From JAWAAW01 sp964353335 (GTDB lineage: Archaea > Nanobdellota > Nanobdellia > Woesearchaeales > ARS49), in assembly GCA_964353335.1 (NCBI GenBank), contig CAYGVI010000001.1:62001-126000 (forward strand): a stretch of DNA of 64,000 nt, read 5' to 3'. A model generated the notes under the pieces. The model saw only the letters and a list, made by a program, of their open reading frames with translations, did no database searches and had not been told where the DNA came from. How positions within the stretch are numbered: position 1 is the stretch's first letter; every line of letters starts with the position of its first letter. The translations under genes and the position numbers were made by a program. This document shows, one piece after another, positions 17,967-25,856 of the stretch.

Positions 17967-18647
17967 TCATTTCTTTCCCTCCGTTGCCAGCATCCGCGCA
18001 TACTCTGCTATGCGCAGCGCATTGGCGCGCTTTGCTTCCTGGTAAATCCTGATTGCAGCCTTTTGCACCTGAAGCGCGTTTTGGTAAGTTGCATCTGCCT
18101 GGCGGTATCCAATAACCGCCTTGGCTGCGGCAACCTGTTTCTGCCTGACTGTGTGCATGTCATCTACGATTGCCTGCAGTTCTCCTGTTGGAAGCGCATT
18201 TTCCTGCACAGCGCCAACAAGCCCTGCCTCCATACTCCTGCACCTATTGAGGATGATTCCCGCCTGCTTCTTTTTTTCAGAAGCCCGCTGCATTCGCCCA
18301 AGAATATCCTCTGCTTCCTCTTCTTTTTTCCTGATTTTTTCTTCAAGGCTTTTGCCTGATTTTGTCAGGCGGCTGATTTGCCTGTCAATCCTTCCATGGT
18401 CGTCTTCTGTGAAGACGCCTATTGCATCGGCAACGCAGTAAACAGCTGCTTTTACGCCGTAAACCTTTGCCCTTGCGCCATTCCAGAATTTCCGCCAGAA
18501 AACCGCAGTTCCTTCTTTCTGGTAAAAGTGCGCTTTTTCAAAACCGCTTTCAGGGAAGGCGTTTGGCGCGTAATCTCTGAAGCGGATAAGCCTGCCTTCA
18601 CGAGGCGTTGGCTCATCATACAGTCCAGTAGCAATGCAAGCTTTCAT
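17967..18647 (-). CDS. Coiled-coil protein, possible paralog of its neighbour
   Basis: This 226-residue protein has an N-terminal globular part, a short apolar stretch (VYGVKAAVYCVADAIGVF) and then a coiled coil beginning GRIDRQISRLTKSGKSLEEK. The GRIDRQI element and the overall plan match the downstream coiled-coil protein, so I suspect an old duplication. No enzyme motif is visible. It sits 15 nt after the membrane-protein gene and is probably part of the operon that starts at 20026. Confidence 0.72.
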   Translation of the reverse strand: MKACIATGLYDEPTPREGRLIRFRDYAPNAFPESGFEKAHFYQKEGTAVFWRKFWNGARAKVYGVKAAVYCVADAIGVFTEDDHGRIDRQISRLTKSGKSLEEKIRKKEEEAEDILGRMQRASEKKKQAGIILNRCRSMEAGLVGAVQENALPTGELQAIVDDMHTVRQKQVAAAKAVIGYRQADATYQNALQVQKAAIRIYQEAKRANALRIAEYARMLATEGKK

Positions 18648-18661
18648 TTTGCACCACTTGC

Positions 18662-19063
18662 TTATTTCTTTACCTGGAGCTTTTTCATCTGCTCGGCAAG
18701 CTCTGCGGGGCTCAGGTCCTTGACATTGTCGCGAATAACCTCGTAGCGCTGGTCCTGCGGCATTGCGCTGAACACCTTTGCCGCAACATAGCCAACTCCC
18801 TGCTTTGCTGTTTTTGCAGCTGCACGGTAGCTCTTTGCGAAGTTGTCCTTTCCGGCAATTCCGATTCCGAACGCGAGCAATGCAACTGCGCCATAACGCA
18901 CAATCCTGCTTTGCGATGCGCGCTGAAAATAGCCTGCCTCCTGCCCTGCAGGAGATTCTGCCGGCCTGTATGTGTCCCTTGCGCTGATTGACGCAACACG
19001 TTCGCCGATGTCGCGGAGTGTCTCTCTGTCAACCCCGCTTCCCAAAACTGAAGTTTGTTCCAT
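18662..19063 (-). CDS. Small single-pass membrane protein
   Basis: This protein of 133 residues has one probable membrane segment (IVRYGAVALLAFGIGIAG, about residues 55-72) between two charged regions. I chose the ATG at 19063 because GGAGG lies 7 nt upstream; in-frame starts further up would lack this. The C-terminal part (LSPAELAEQMKKLQVKK) is helical and basic. I do not recognise the family. Position suggests it anchors part of the ATPase/coiled-coil machinery. Confidence 0.72.
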   Translation of the reverse strand: MEQTSVLGSGVDRETLRDIGERVASISARDTYRPAESPAGQEAGYFQRASQSRIVRYGAVALLAFGIGIAGKDNFAKSYRAAAKTAKQGVGYVAAKVFSAMPQDQRYEVIRDNVKDLSPAELAEQMKKLQVKK

Positions 19064-19133
19064 AGTAATCATCCTCCAAACCACTTGATGGCTCAAAAAC
19101 ATATATTCCTGCGCTGTCTGCCCCGCCACTACA

Positions 19134-19691
19134 CTAAGACTGGATGTGGATGTAATTCGGCGCCGTCATGTGCCTTGTGACATCAACAGCGCGGATTTTA
19201 TCGTCGATTGAAGGGTCAGGGTCAAAGAGTGTCTTGACATAGTGCGTCTTTGTGTACATGTCCCAGAGTTCCTTTCCGTTAATCATCTGCACATTGTGCT
19301 TTTCAGCGAGCCTGTAAGCGCTTGTTGTGAATTCCCTGTTGGTGACCACTGCAACAGGAACAACAGTTATCTTTGACTGCATCCTTGAAAGGTTGCTTTG
19401 GCTGCCCATCAGCTGCTTGACAGCGTCCTCGCCTATCGCAGACTCATTGCTGTACTTTAGCTCGAAAAGGCCGTACCTGTCTTTCAGGCTGTAAAAGCGG
19501 TCAAGCCTGCAGCAGATGTCAATCTGGGTTGTGTAAATCTTCTTGCCGCCGCGCGAGACCTCAAATACAGTGTTGCGCCAGATTTTTGGATAGTTGTGCC
19601 TGAACAGCTCCTCAATGAAAATCTCAAACTGCGTGCCCTGCTCCTTATTGCTCGGCTGTTCATGCCTTTTGAGAACGCCTAATAAGCTCAT
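19134..19691 (-). CDS. PD-(D/E)xK-type (Mrr-like) nuclease
   Basis: This 185-residue protein has the core of a restriction-endonuclease-like nuclease. GTQFEIFIEELF forms the first helix with a conserved Glu, TQIDICC supplies the catalytic Asp and GLFELKYS supplies the ExK motif, followed by a helix with QLMGSQ. This order is typical of Mrr_cat and similar DNA-cleaving domains. No DNA-recognition domain or methyltransferase is nearby, so it need not be a restriction enzyme. It overlaps the upstream membrane-protein gene by ATGA. Confidence 0.78.
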   Translation of the reverse strand: MSLLGVLKRHEQPSNKEQGTQFEIFIEELFRHNYPKIWRNTVFEVSRGGKKIYTTQIDICCRLDRFYSLKDRYGLFELKYSNESAIGEDAVKQLMGSQSNLSRMQSKITVVPVAVVTNREFTTSAYRLAEKHNVQMINGKELWDMYTKTHYVKTLFDPDPSIDDKIRAVDVTRHMTAPNYIHIQS

Positions 19692-20026
19692 TTTACCAAG
19701 TCTTCGATCTTGTCCTTTGCCAAAAAAGTCATGTCCCTGACAAAATTATTCACATCGCGCATAAATGGCGCAATAGAGTACATCTGCGTTTCCAGGCTTT
19801 TGTCAACATCCAAAATTGCCTGGTCAATCTTTTCCTTGGTGGTTTGGTTTTGGTACGAGCCGCTCACAGGCGGGTTTGGGACTGCTGCCTGTTCATTCGC
19901 AGCCTTTGCCTTCTGGCAGCCGCCTGCAAAAGCAAAATAGTAAATCGCGACGCCCACCCCTATGTAAAACAATTTGCTTGAAAACGGCACCTTTGTGTAA
20001 TGTACATGGCGTTGAATGTCACTCAT
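19688..20026 (-). CDS. Small single-pass membrane protein at operon head
   Basis: This 112-residue protein has one membrane segment near its start (KLFYIGVGVAIYYFAFAGG, about residues 17-35), a short linker rich in Ala and Pro, and a C-terminal helical part. A strong ribosome binding site, GGAGGAGGAT, precedes the ATG. It is coupled by ATGA to the nuclease gene, so it may hold the nuclease at the membrane. I do not recognise the family. A TATA-like GCTTAAAT (20064-20072) and an operator-like palindrome lie just upstream. Confidence 0.75.
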   Translation of the reverse strand: MSDIQRHVHYTKVPFSSKLFYIGVGVAIYYFAFAGGCQKAKAANEQAAVPNPPVSGSYQNQTTKEKIDQAILDVDKSLETQMYSIAPFMRDVNNFVRDMTFLAKDKIEDLVK

Positions 20027-20075
20027 GGTTATCCTCCTCCTTGCCTTCAGAAGCTGTCAAATGATTTAAGCGTGA

Positions 20076-20095
20076 GTTGTAGCCGCGCATACAAC
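20076..20095. promoter_or_regulatory. Operator-like palindrome between divergent genes
   Basis: The 20-bp inverted repeat GTTGTAGCCGCGCATACAAC has arms GTTGTA/TACAAC. It aligns with the TrmB-gene site without gaps (GTTGTAGCGGTCGCTACTAC). It lies between the minus-strand promoter of the 112-residue gene and the plus-strand TATA region at about 20118-20140, where a single regulator could act on both. Confidence 0.55.
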
Positions 20096-20201
20096 ACAAA
20101 GAACCCCTTGCCCCGGATATTTATAATTTATATAAAATCCAAAAGGTTTAAAAAGGGGGTGCTTTTCCCGTATATTCTCATTCGTGAGGAGGATGATTTA
20201 A

Positions 20202-20648
20202 ATGAACACGGCAGGAATGGCTATTACCGCACCAAGGAGAATACACTCAGGAAACAACAACGGAAAATCAGTTCTTGAACAGCACTACAAGGGAGATTCA
20301 ATTCAGATAAATGACAAGTTGGCGCAGCCAATGAACGAAGAGCAGAAGCTGTACGCAAAAGCATTCAAGGCAGCAATTGATGACGCTGCTAGCGAAGGCT
20401 TGGTAAGGATAATTGAAGACAGAACACCATCGCACACTCTTTTGCTTCGCGCAAGAAACACTGTAACAGGCAAGGAAATAAGGCTTCACGCAAGGTATTT
20501 CTGCGGGCTTGCAGAGTATGTGGCACGAATCGAAACAAGCGACGGCTCCACTGCAAAGTTCCAGAACAGGCTGACCGGAAGCAACACCAACCAGATGATG
20601 AGCCAGTACAGGGACCTTAGAAGGCGCCTTTACAATCATATCAAGTAA
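20202..20648 (+). CDS. 148-residue protein of unknown function
   Basis: The ATG follows a strong ribosome binding site, GAGGAGGATGATTTAA, and a TATA-rich region at 20118-20140. The first ~25 residues look disordered; the rest is mixed alpha/beta (LVRIIEDRTPSHTLLLRARN, EIRLHARYFCGLAEYVARIE). I do not recognise the family. It is divergent from the nuclease/ATPase cluster and shares its putative operator, so a linked function is plausible. Confidence 0.75.
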   Translation: MNTAGMAITAPRRIHSGNNNGKSVLEQHYKGDSIQINDKLAQPMNEEQKLYAKAFKAAIDDAASEGLVRIIEDRTPSHTLLLRARNTVTGKEIRLHARYFCGLAEYVARIETSDGSTAKFQNRLTGSNTNQMMSQYRDLRRRLYNHIK

Positions 20649-20660
20649 TACAGGTGAAAA

Positions 20661-20915
20661 ATGACAACACACATTTGCGACATAGTCGCGGTCCTTCAGC
20701 AGTCAGAAGGCAACCACGAGCTTCCGCCGACAACAAGGGCAAATCTGGTTATGCAGGGAATGAAGACCCTGTTGCGCAGTTATGACGACCAGATTCACGA
20801 GGCAAACATGCTCAGATATCTTCTTAACCAGGCAGACACATACCTGCACGACCCTGAAACAAGGGATATAATCGCAAAAGGAATGCAAAACCTTGTCGCC
20901 CCGTACGCAGCCTGA
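20661..20915 (+). CDS. 84-residue helical protein
   Basis: This small gene starts 12 nt after the previous stop, with AGGTG before the ATG, so the two are probably co-transcribed. The protein is mainly helical (TTRANLVMQGMKTLLRSYDD, DIIAKGMQNLVAPYAA) and soluble. I see no motif that gives a function. Confidence 0.68.
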   Translation: MTTHICDIVAVLQQSEGNHELPPTTRANLVMQGMKTLLRSYDDQIHEANMLRYLLNQADTYLHDPETRDIIAKGMQNLVAPYAA

Positions 20916-20954
20916 GGAGAAACCTTTTTATAGCGTTCTGTGTCCTCAGGGAGT

Positions 20955-22217
20955 ATGTTCCAGCGAGTAAAGGGCACTAATGATTTCTTTCCAGCAGACA
21001 GCCTTGCGCTCCAGATGATAATGTCAAGGATGGCTGCCATGTGCGAGCGCTATGGCTTTGGGCAGGTGCTCACTCCTGCAATGGAAATGATAAAGACCCT
21101 TGCAGCAAAGTCAGGCGAGGAGATAAAGAACCAGATTTTTGTCCTTGAGAAAAAAGGCAGTGAGGAAAACGGGCTGAAGTTTGACCTCACAGTGCCAATG
21201 ACAAGAATGTTCATTGAAAAGCAGCGCGAGACTCCAAAGCCTGTCAAGTGGTATTCTGTCGACAGGATGTGGCGCTATGAAGCTCCGCAAAAAGGGCGCG
21301 AAAGGGAGTTTTTCCAGATTAGCGTCGAGCAGTACGGCTCTGAAAAGCCAGAGGCAGACGCTGAAATCATAAACCTGTTTGTCGACTGCCTTCTCTCAAC
21401 AGGGCTGAAGGCAAAGGATTTCACTCTCAGGATTAACCACAGGAAACTGCTTGAGGGAATCCTGCAGAGTGTTGTGCCAAAAGGAAAAATGGACGCTGCA
21501 ATGCGCATAGTTGACAAAAGCTCAAGGCTTGACGAAAAGGAATACTTCATGGAAACCGAGAAAGCAGGCATAAGCGACCCTGTTGCAGAGCAGATAAGGC
21601 ACGCAATCACAATCAAGGGCGATATTTCAGCTGTTGAAAAGCAGATAAACAAGCACCTTGAGCTTAACGAGGTCTCGAAGGAAGGGCTGAAGAACCTCAA
21701 GCAGGTGCTTTCAATGGTAAAGCACGACAATATTGTTGTTGATTTGTCAGTCGCGCGCGGTCTTGCATATTACACAGGAACTGTCTTTGAGGCATTTGAC
21801 AATGAAGGATTGTTCAGGGCGCTTGGAGGCGGCGGAAGGTATGACCAGCTCGTTCAATTGCTCGGCGGAGAATCCTGCCCTGCGACTGGATTTGGCATTG
21901 GATACTCAACTGTCTCGCTTTTATTGCAGCACAAGAAGCTTTTCCCTGCGCCTGCAATCGGGCCTGACTTTTATGTCGCGCCAATAAATGAGGAAATGAT
22001 TCCTGAAGCGCTCAAGATTGCACACCAGTTAAGGGCAAAGTATTCTGTTGACATTGACCTTATGCGCAGGAAGATAAGCAAGCAGTTTGAATACGCAAAC
22101 TCAATCGGCGCAAAGAAAGTCATTGTTATCGGTCCTGAAGAGCTGAAGTCAAAAAAGCTCACGATAAAAGACATGAAGACAGGAAAGGAAGAAAAGAAGA
22201 AGATTTCTGAATTATGA
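20955..22217 (+). CDS. hisS: Histidyl-tRNA synthetase
   Basis: This protein of about 420 residues is a class II aminoacyl-tRNA synthetase specific for histidine. Visible signatures are KGTNDFFPAD at the start, FDLTVPMTRM, the motif-2 region RYEAPQKGREREFFQ, VEQYGSEKPEADAE, the histidine signature VARGLAYYTGTVFE and motif 3 ATGFGIGYS, then an alpha/beta anticodon-binding domain. I chose the ATG at 20955, which lies about 25 nt after TTTTTATAG, over a GTG 5 codons earlier. Most homologs have Asp at the Ala of RGLAYYTG. Confidence 0.96.
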   Translation: MFQRVKGTNDFFPADSLALQMIMSRMAAMCERYGFGQVLTPAMEMIKTLAAKSGEEIKNQIFVLEKKGSEENGLKFDLTVPMTRMFIEKQRETPKPVKWYSVDRMWRYEAPQKGREREFFQISVEQYGSEKPEADAEIINLFVDCLLSTGLKAKDFTLRINHRKLLEGILQSVVPKGKMDAAMRIVDKSSRLDEKEYFMETEKAGISDPVAEQIRHAITIKGDISAVEKQINKHLELNEVSKEGLKNLKQVLSMVKHDNIVVDLSVARGLAYYTGTVFEAFDNEGLFRALGGGGRYDQLVQLLGGESCPATGFGIGYSTVSLLLQHKKLFPAPAIGPDFYVAPINEEMIPEALKIAHQLRAKYSVDIDLMRRKISKQFEYANSIGAKKVIVIGPEELKSKKLTIKDMKTGKEEKKKISEL

Positions 22218-22218
22218 T

Positions 22219-22512
22219 TCAGGATTTTTTGTTTTTCTGGCGCAACGCATAATACAAGCCCGCAGATGCGCAACCTGCAACAGCAGCGCCAGTGCAGCAG
22301 GCATAGAACACTTTTCTTCCAACAACCCGTTCGTGGTAATGCTCGCCAAGATACCTCACTGCCAGGCCGGCAACTGTTGCAAGTGCAAGCCCTGCAATAA
22401 ACGCGCCAATGCTGTATTTCCTGAACCTTGCTTCCTCTGCATTTGCCTCGCGGATTGATTCCTCAAGGGAGCCATACTTGATTTGAAGCCCTTTGCTTGT
22501 CTTGGTATTCAT
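22219..22512 (-). CDS. Two-span small membrane protein
   Basis: This 97-residue protein has two predicted membrane helices, GAFIAGLALATVAGLAVRYL (about 37-56) and FYACCTGAAVAGCASAGLYY (about 68-87), and a charged start. Its 3' end meets the end of hisS, which runs the other way. A TATA-like CTTTAAAATAAGG (22553-22565) lies upstream. The family is unknown to me. Confidence 0.7.
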   Translation of the reverse strand: MNTKTSKGLQIKYGSLEESIREANAEEARFRKYSIGAFIAGLALATVAGLAVRYLGEHYHERVVGRKVFYACCTGAAVAGCASAGLYYALRQKNKKS

Positions 22513-22579
22513 TGCTCTTCACCACGGATGTGCAGGAAATGACAGAATATCCCCTTATTTTAAAGCTTGCCTTTAGATG

Positions 22580-22677
22580 TCGGAAACTCCTGCGCAGAAA
22601 CAGTTATCGGAGTTTCCGAGCATGACTTGAGCAACGCTTTGCGTTGTCAAGTTCATCGGAAATCAGCGGATTTCCGA
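22580..22677. repeat. Cluster of palindromes related to the TCGGAAAT repeat family
   Basis: Three hairpins lie side by side: TCGGAAACTCC with GGAGTTTCCGA (22580-22619), ACTTGAGCAACGC with GCGTTGTCAAGT (22625-22652, one bulge), and TCGGAAATC with GATTTCCGA around AGCG (22656-22677). The third closely resembles the TCGGAAATG/CATTTCCGA hairpins at 39201-39222 and 62495-62515. They fill the gap between two minus-strand genes. Confidence 0.7.
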
Positions 22678-22680
22678 GAC

Positions 22681-22719
22681 TCAAGAACACGCCGCGGGCT
22701 TCAGCCCGGCGGTTCTTGA
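22681..22719 (-). terminator. Stable hairpin downstream of the zinc-protein gene
   Basis: TCAAGAAC pairs with GTTCTTGA and the inner GCCG.GGGC pairs with GCCC.GGCG around TTCA, making a long, slightly bulged stem. It begins 8 nt after the minus-strand stop at 22728 and could end or stabilise that message. No strong U tract follows, so termination is a guess. Confidence 0.4.
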
Positions 22720-22727
22720 CAAATCAG

Positions 22728-22847
22728 CTAATCACCTGTTGAGTCAGGCTCATTAGACACAAAATTGTTGTAATGCTCCTTGCACATCCACTGGCTGTCT
22801 ATGTGAATATATGCCTCATTACCACACATAAAGCAACGTTCCACCAT
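22728..22847 (-). CDS. 39-residue zinc-finger-like protein
   Basis: A short frame from the ATG at 22847 encodes a protein with CFMCGNEA and, 19 residues on, MCKEHYNNF, a CxxC...CxxH zinc-binding pattern. It ends in NEPDSTGD. A TATA-like AATACTTAAG lies about 25-38 nt upstream at 22871-22885. Small zinc proteins of this sort are common in archaea. The much longer frame that includes it runs antisense through the next gene and is not believable. Confidence 0.6.
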   Translation of the reverse strand: MVERCFMCGNEAYIHIDSQWMCKEHYNNFVSNEPDSTGD

Positions 22848-22923
22848 TCCGGATACTATTAAGCGGCCTAAACTTAAGTATTTTTGTATAAGTTTTATAA
22901 ACCTGAAACAAGTCCAGGGGTGC

Positions 22924-24084
22924 ATGGGACTGGGAAACCTGTTATTGAGGGCAAGGCCGCTAATCGGCAAGGAAAAGCAGCTTGTAAGCCAGATAGAGGA
23001 AATGCTGCCATACAAGGACGCCAAAGACGTTGCAAAATACAAAAAGCAGTTCAAGATTGAGTTCTCAGAGGCAAAACTCGGCACAACAATCGCGATGAAC
23101 CCTTCTTTTGCCCAGATAGTGCCAAAAGAAGAGTCAATGAAGGAATTTGCAGAGGAAACCAACAAAAAAATCAGGGAAGCAATAATGCAAAAGCAGTTTG
23201 AAGCCTTTGCAAAAGAGGCATATGAAATGCTTCCGACGATAATCGCGCCAAACATAATGGGAATGGAAGATGTCAAAACTGCTGCTGCAATACAATTATT
23301 TGCAACAGAGCCTGTCCACATGCTCCTTTTGGGAGACCCTGGCACAGGAAAAACAGACATACTCAGGGGAATGTCACAGCTCGCGCCAATAAGCGCTTTC
23401 GGTCTTGGCTCAGGAACAAGCGGAGTCGGCTTGGTGGCGACTGTAAAGGGCAAGGAAATCCTAAAGGGTTTGCTTCCAATGGCAGACGGCGGTCTTTGCG
23501 CCATAGATGAGCTTAACCTGATGAAAGACGAGAACAGGGCAGGCTTGTACAACGCAATGGAAAAAGGCTTTGTCACATACAGCAAGGGCGGAACACACGC
23601 AAGGTTTGACGCGCGCGTGAACGTGATTGCCACTGCAAACCCGCGAGGAGACAAGTTTATCGGCGATGACTTAAAGGGCTTCAAGAAGCAATTGCCATTT
23701 GACTCTGCGCTTTTGACAAGGTTCCACTTAATGTTCATAGTCAGGAAGCCGGATATTCAGATGTTCTCTGAAATCAGCAGGAAAATTGTCAGGAATGACA
23801 AGAAGACAGTTTCCCAGGCAGACATTGACTTTGTAAGGCAGTATGTTGACCGCGCAGCAAAAATCAAGGTTTCGTTCCCGAAAGAGCTTGAGGATGAGGT
23901 TGTCGCATTTGCCGAAAAGCTAAAGTCCAACGAAAAGCATTATTTGTCAGAAATCTCGCCAAGAATTGTGGTTGGGCTGATGAACCTCGCAAAGGCAGCT
24001 GCAAGAATGGAGCTCCGCGACAAAGTCACACAGCAGGACCTTGAAAGGGTTGAGCATCTCGTCGAGAAAAGCCTTTCTGTTTAG
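22924..24084 (+). CDS. MCM-like AAA+ ATPase
   Basis: This 386-residue protein matches the motor part of the MCM helicase family: APNIMGMEDVKTAAAIQLFA (about 108-127), Walker A GDPGTGKT (137-144), Walker B LCAIDELNLM (191-200), sensor 1 VIATANP and arginine-finger region LLTRFHLMFIV, then a C-terminal lid. It lacks the ~250-residue N-terminal DNA-binding domain with zinc finger and OB fold of replicative MCM. It is therefore probably an accessory MCM paralog, not the main helicase. A TATA box (TTTTATAAAC, 22891-22900) lies upstream. Confidence 0.88.
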   Translation: MGLGNLLLRARPLIGKEKQLVSQIEEMLPYKDAKDVAKYKKQFKIEFSEAKLGTTIAMNPSFAQIVPKEESMKEFAEETNKKIREAIMQKQFEAFAKEAYEMLPTIIAPNIMGMEDVKTAAAIQLFATEPVHMLLLGDPGTGKTDILRGMSQLAPISAFGLGSGTSGVGLVATVKGKEILKGLLPMADGGLCAIDELNLMKDENRAGLYNAMEKGFVTYSKGGTHARFDARVNVIATANPRGDKFIGDDLKGFKKQLPFDSALLTRFHLMFIVRKPDIQMFSEISRKIVRNDKKTVSQADIDFVRQYVDRAAKIKVSFPKELEDEVVAFAEKLKSNEKHYLSEISPRIVVGLMNLAKAAARMELRDKVTQQDLERVEHLVEKSLSV

Positions 24085-24716
24085 ACAGATAGAACTGCTT
24101 CTTCTTCAACAGCCGCATCAATGCTTTCAGGGTCAGTAAAGCTCAGGCGCCTTGCAACCATGTTCTTGACATGGCTTAGCCCTGAGTCCAGCAGCTCAAG
24201 AAGCGCATTTGACTGTAAATGATAATTCGGCGGTGCTGCAGGCTCTTCTTTTTTCGGCTGTTTTCCGCAAGCCCTTTCCCACCAGCCAAGCTCCTTGGGA
24301 GCCTCTTTCTTTTGAATCACTGGCTCATAAGGCTGGATGTACATCGCAACAGGCACATTGCCATCTATCTTTTCCTTGTATGCCTTCAGGAATGCAGTTT
24401 CCACTGTTTCCGGCCTGCACTTGAGCAGGAGATATGTCCTATCATTGTTATTTTTGAAAGCTGCATTAAGCATAAGGCTATCCCCTTCTTTCCAAACACG
24501 CTCTGACTTGAGGGTTGCATACAATGCATCCCTTACTTTTTGCAGGTCTGAGGGGTTGACAGTCTCAAAAACAGCAACGCTGACTGTCTGCCTTGATTTC
24601 TGAGCCCAGCAAACATGCCTGTGAAGCCTCATATAGAGCTGGGTCGCATCCGTATCAAGCATGTACGCGCGGCTTGTCGGCTTTGTTTCAACAGGGGCAT
24701 ATTGTGTTTCTGCCAT
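24081..24716 (-). CDS. 211-residue protein of unknown function
   Basis: This protein is convergent with the MCM-like gene and overlaps it by 4 nt. Residues 28-120 have a ferredoxin-like pattern of strands and helices (TVSVAVFETVNPSDLQKVRD, SLMLNAAFKNNNDRTYLLLK) faintly like a degenerate GGDEF or palm domain, but no catalytic motif is present. A Pro-rich linker and a helical tail follow. I do not assign a function. Confidence 0.65.
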   Translation of the reverse strand: MAETQYAPVETKPTSRAYMLDTDATQLYMRLHRHVCWAQKSRQTVSVAVFETVNPSDLQKVRDALYATLKSERVWKEGDSLMLNAAFKNNNDRTYLLLKCRPETVETAFLKAYKEKIDGNVPVAMYIQPYEPVIQKKEAPKELGWWERACGKQPKKEEPAAPPNYHLQSNALLELLDSGLSHVKNMVARRLSFTDPESIDAAVEEEAVLSV

Positions 24717-24774
24717 TCTTCCTCAAAAAATAGGGGAGATGAGTCTAAGCCAATAAAAAAATGGAGAAAAAGAT

Positions 24775-24803
24775 AAAAAAATAGAGACTTAGATAGTCTC
24801 TAT
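24775..24803 (-). terminator. Intrinsic-type terminator of ftsZ
   Basis: On the minus strand a perfect 9-bp stem (ATAGAGACT/AGTCTCTAT) with loop ATCTA is followed directly by seven T residues, then two more T tracts at about 24747-24769. The ftsZ stop codon lies at the loop, so the hairpin overlaps the last codons. Confidence 0.8.
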
Positions 24804-25856
24804 TCCTAGGTCGTCGTGCAGGCGCTGTGCCTTGACAGCGAAATCCTTTGCCGTCGGCTTTCCGAGGATCCACGGCGAGCTGACTCCGGTGATAATGGTC
24901 ATAACCATTATCTTTCCCTTCATGCAGTCGTCAACACGGGCTCCCCAGATGACGTTTGCGTCCTCGTCCATGGTCTCTGTGACAAGCTCTCCAATACGGT
25001 TGATTTCGTCAAGGGTCATGTCAGGCCCGCCCACCACGTGGATAAGCGCTCCTGTTGCTCCCTTGTAGCTTATGTCAAGGAGCGGGTTTGAAAGCGCACC
25101 GCGCACTGCCTCCTCAACACGGCTGTTTGTGTCAGAGCTTCCGACTCCGATTGCCGCAACTCCTCCGTTTGTCATGATTGCCTTGACGTCAGCGTAGTCA
25201 AGGTTGACAAGGCTTGGTATCGCTATTGTCTCAACGATGCCTTTGATCATCGTCGAGATAAGCTCGTTCGCTACTGCAAAGGCTTGCTGAACGGGTAGGT
25301 TGCCCGCTATCTGAACCAGCCTGTTGTTGTCAATTACCACTACTGTGTCGCTGACATTCCTAAGTTGCTGTAATCCAAACTCGGCCTTGTCAATTCTTGC
25401 CCTTTCAATGTTAAATGGCATAGTGACTGTGCCAATGACTATTGCTCCCATCTCCTTTGCGACCTGGGCGACGACCGGAGCAGCTCCTGTTCCTGTGCCT
25501 CCTCCCATTCCTGCGCAGACAAATACCATGTCTGAGCCGCGGAGTGTCTCCTTCAGCTGCAGCATGCTTTCCTGGGCTGCCTCTGCTCCCTTCTGCGGGA
25601 AGCCTCCGCATCCAAGTCCGCGTGTTACATCGCGTCCGATTATAAACTTCTTGTCAGCCTCTGTTATGTCCAGGTGCTGCTTGTCAGTGTTAACCGCAAG
25701 AACTTCTGCTCCGCGGATTCCCTTCTTGTAGAGCCAGCTGACCATGTTGTTGCCGCCGCCTCCTACACCAATAACCTTGATGTTAGCCTGTCCGAAGTCT
25801 GATGACTCTCGGCTTATCGGTTCCTGCGCCAATGCGCTCTTTACGAGCAAATCCAT
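24789..25856 (-). CDS. ftsZ: Cell-division GTPase FtsZ
   Basis: This 355-residue protein is a tubulin-family GTPase that forms the division ring. Visible parts are IGVGGGGNNM near residue 30, the tubulin signature GGGTGTGAAP (118-127), FNIERARIDKAEFGL, and the T7-loop region with NLDYADVKAIM supplying the catalytic acid. The ATG at 25856 follows a strong GGGAGGAGAGGG site; an in-frame start 21 codons upstream gives a sequence unlike FtsZ. It is followed by a clear terminator and faces a winged-helix gene across a 339-nt gap. Confidence 0.97.
   Translation of the reverse strand: MDLLVKSALAQEPISRESSDFGQANIKVIGVGGGGNNMVSWLYKKGIRGAEVLAVNTDKQHLDITEADKKFIIGRDVTRGLGCGGFPQKGAEAAQESMLQLKETLRGSDMVFVCAGMGGGTGTGAAPVVAQVAKEMGAIVIGTVTMPFNIERARIDKAEFGLQQLRNVSDTVVVIDNNRLVQIAGNLPVQQAFAVANELISTMIKGIVETIAIPSLVNLDYADVKAIMTNGGVAAIGVGSSDTNSRVEEAVRGALSNPLLDISYKGATGALIHVVGGPDMTLDEINRIGELVTETMDEDANVIWGARVDDCMKGKIMVMTIITGVSSPWILGKPTAKDFAVKAQRLHDDLGIETI

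Noticed and set aside
16840..18647. ESCRT-III/PspA identity for the two coiled-coil proteins next to an AAA ATPase
   Set aside because: The context is suggestive, but length, charge pattern and lack of the short first helix motif do not match, so I left them unnamed.
19134..19691. Restriction-modification system
   Set aside because: The nuclease motif is clear, but no methyltransferase or specificity subunit is encoded nearby.
22728..23738. Minus-strand frame of 336 codons across the MCM-like gene
   Set aside because: Apart from its last 39 codons it is antisense to a gene with clear catalytic motifs and has the composition of a shadow frame. Only the short zinc-finger-like end (22728-22847) is kept.
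25324..25731. Plus-strand frame of 135 codons opposite ftsZ
   Set aside because: A shadow of the conserved FtsZ sequence with no promoter or ribosome site.
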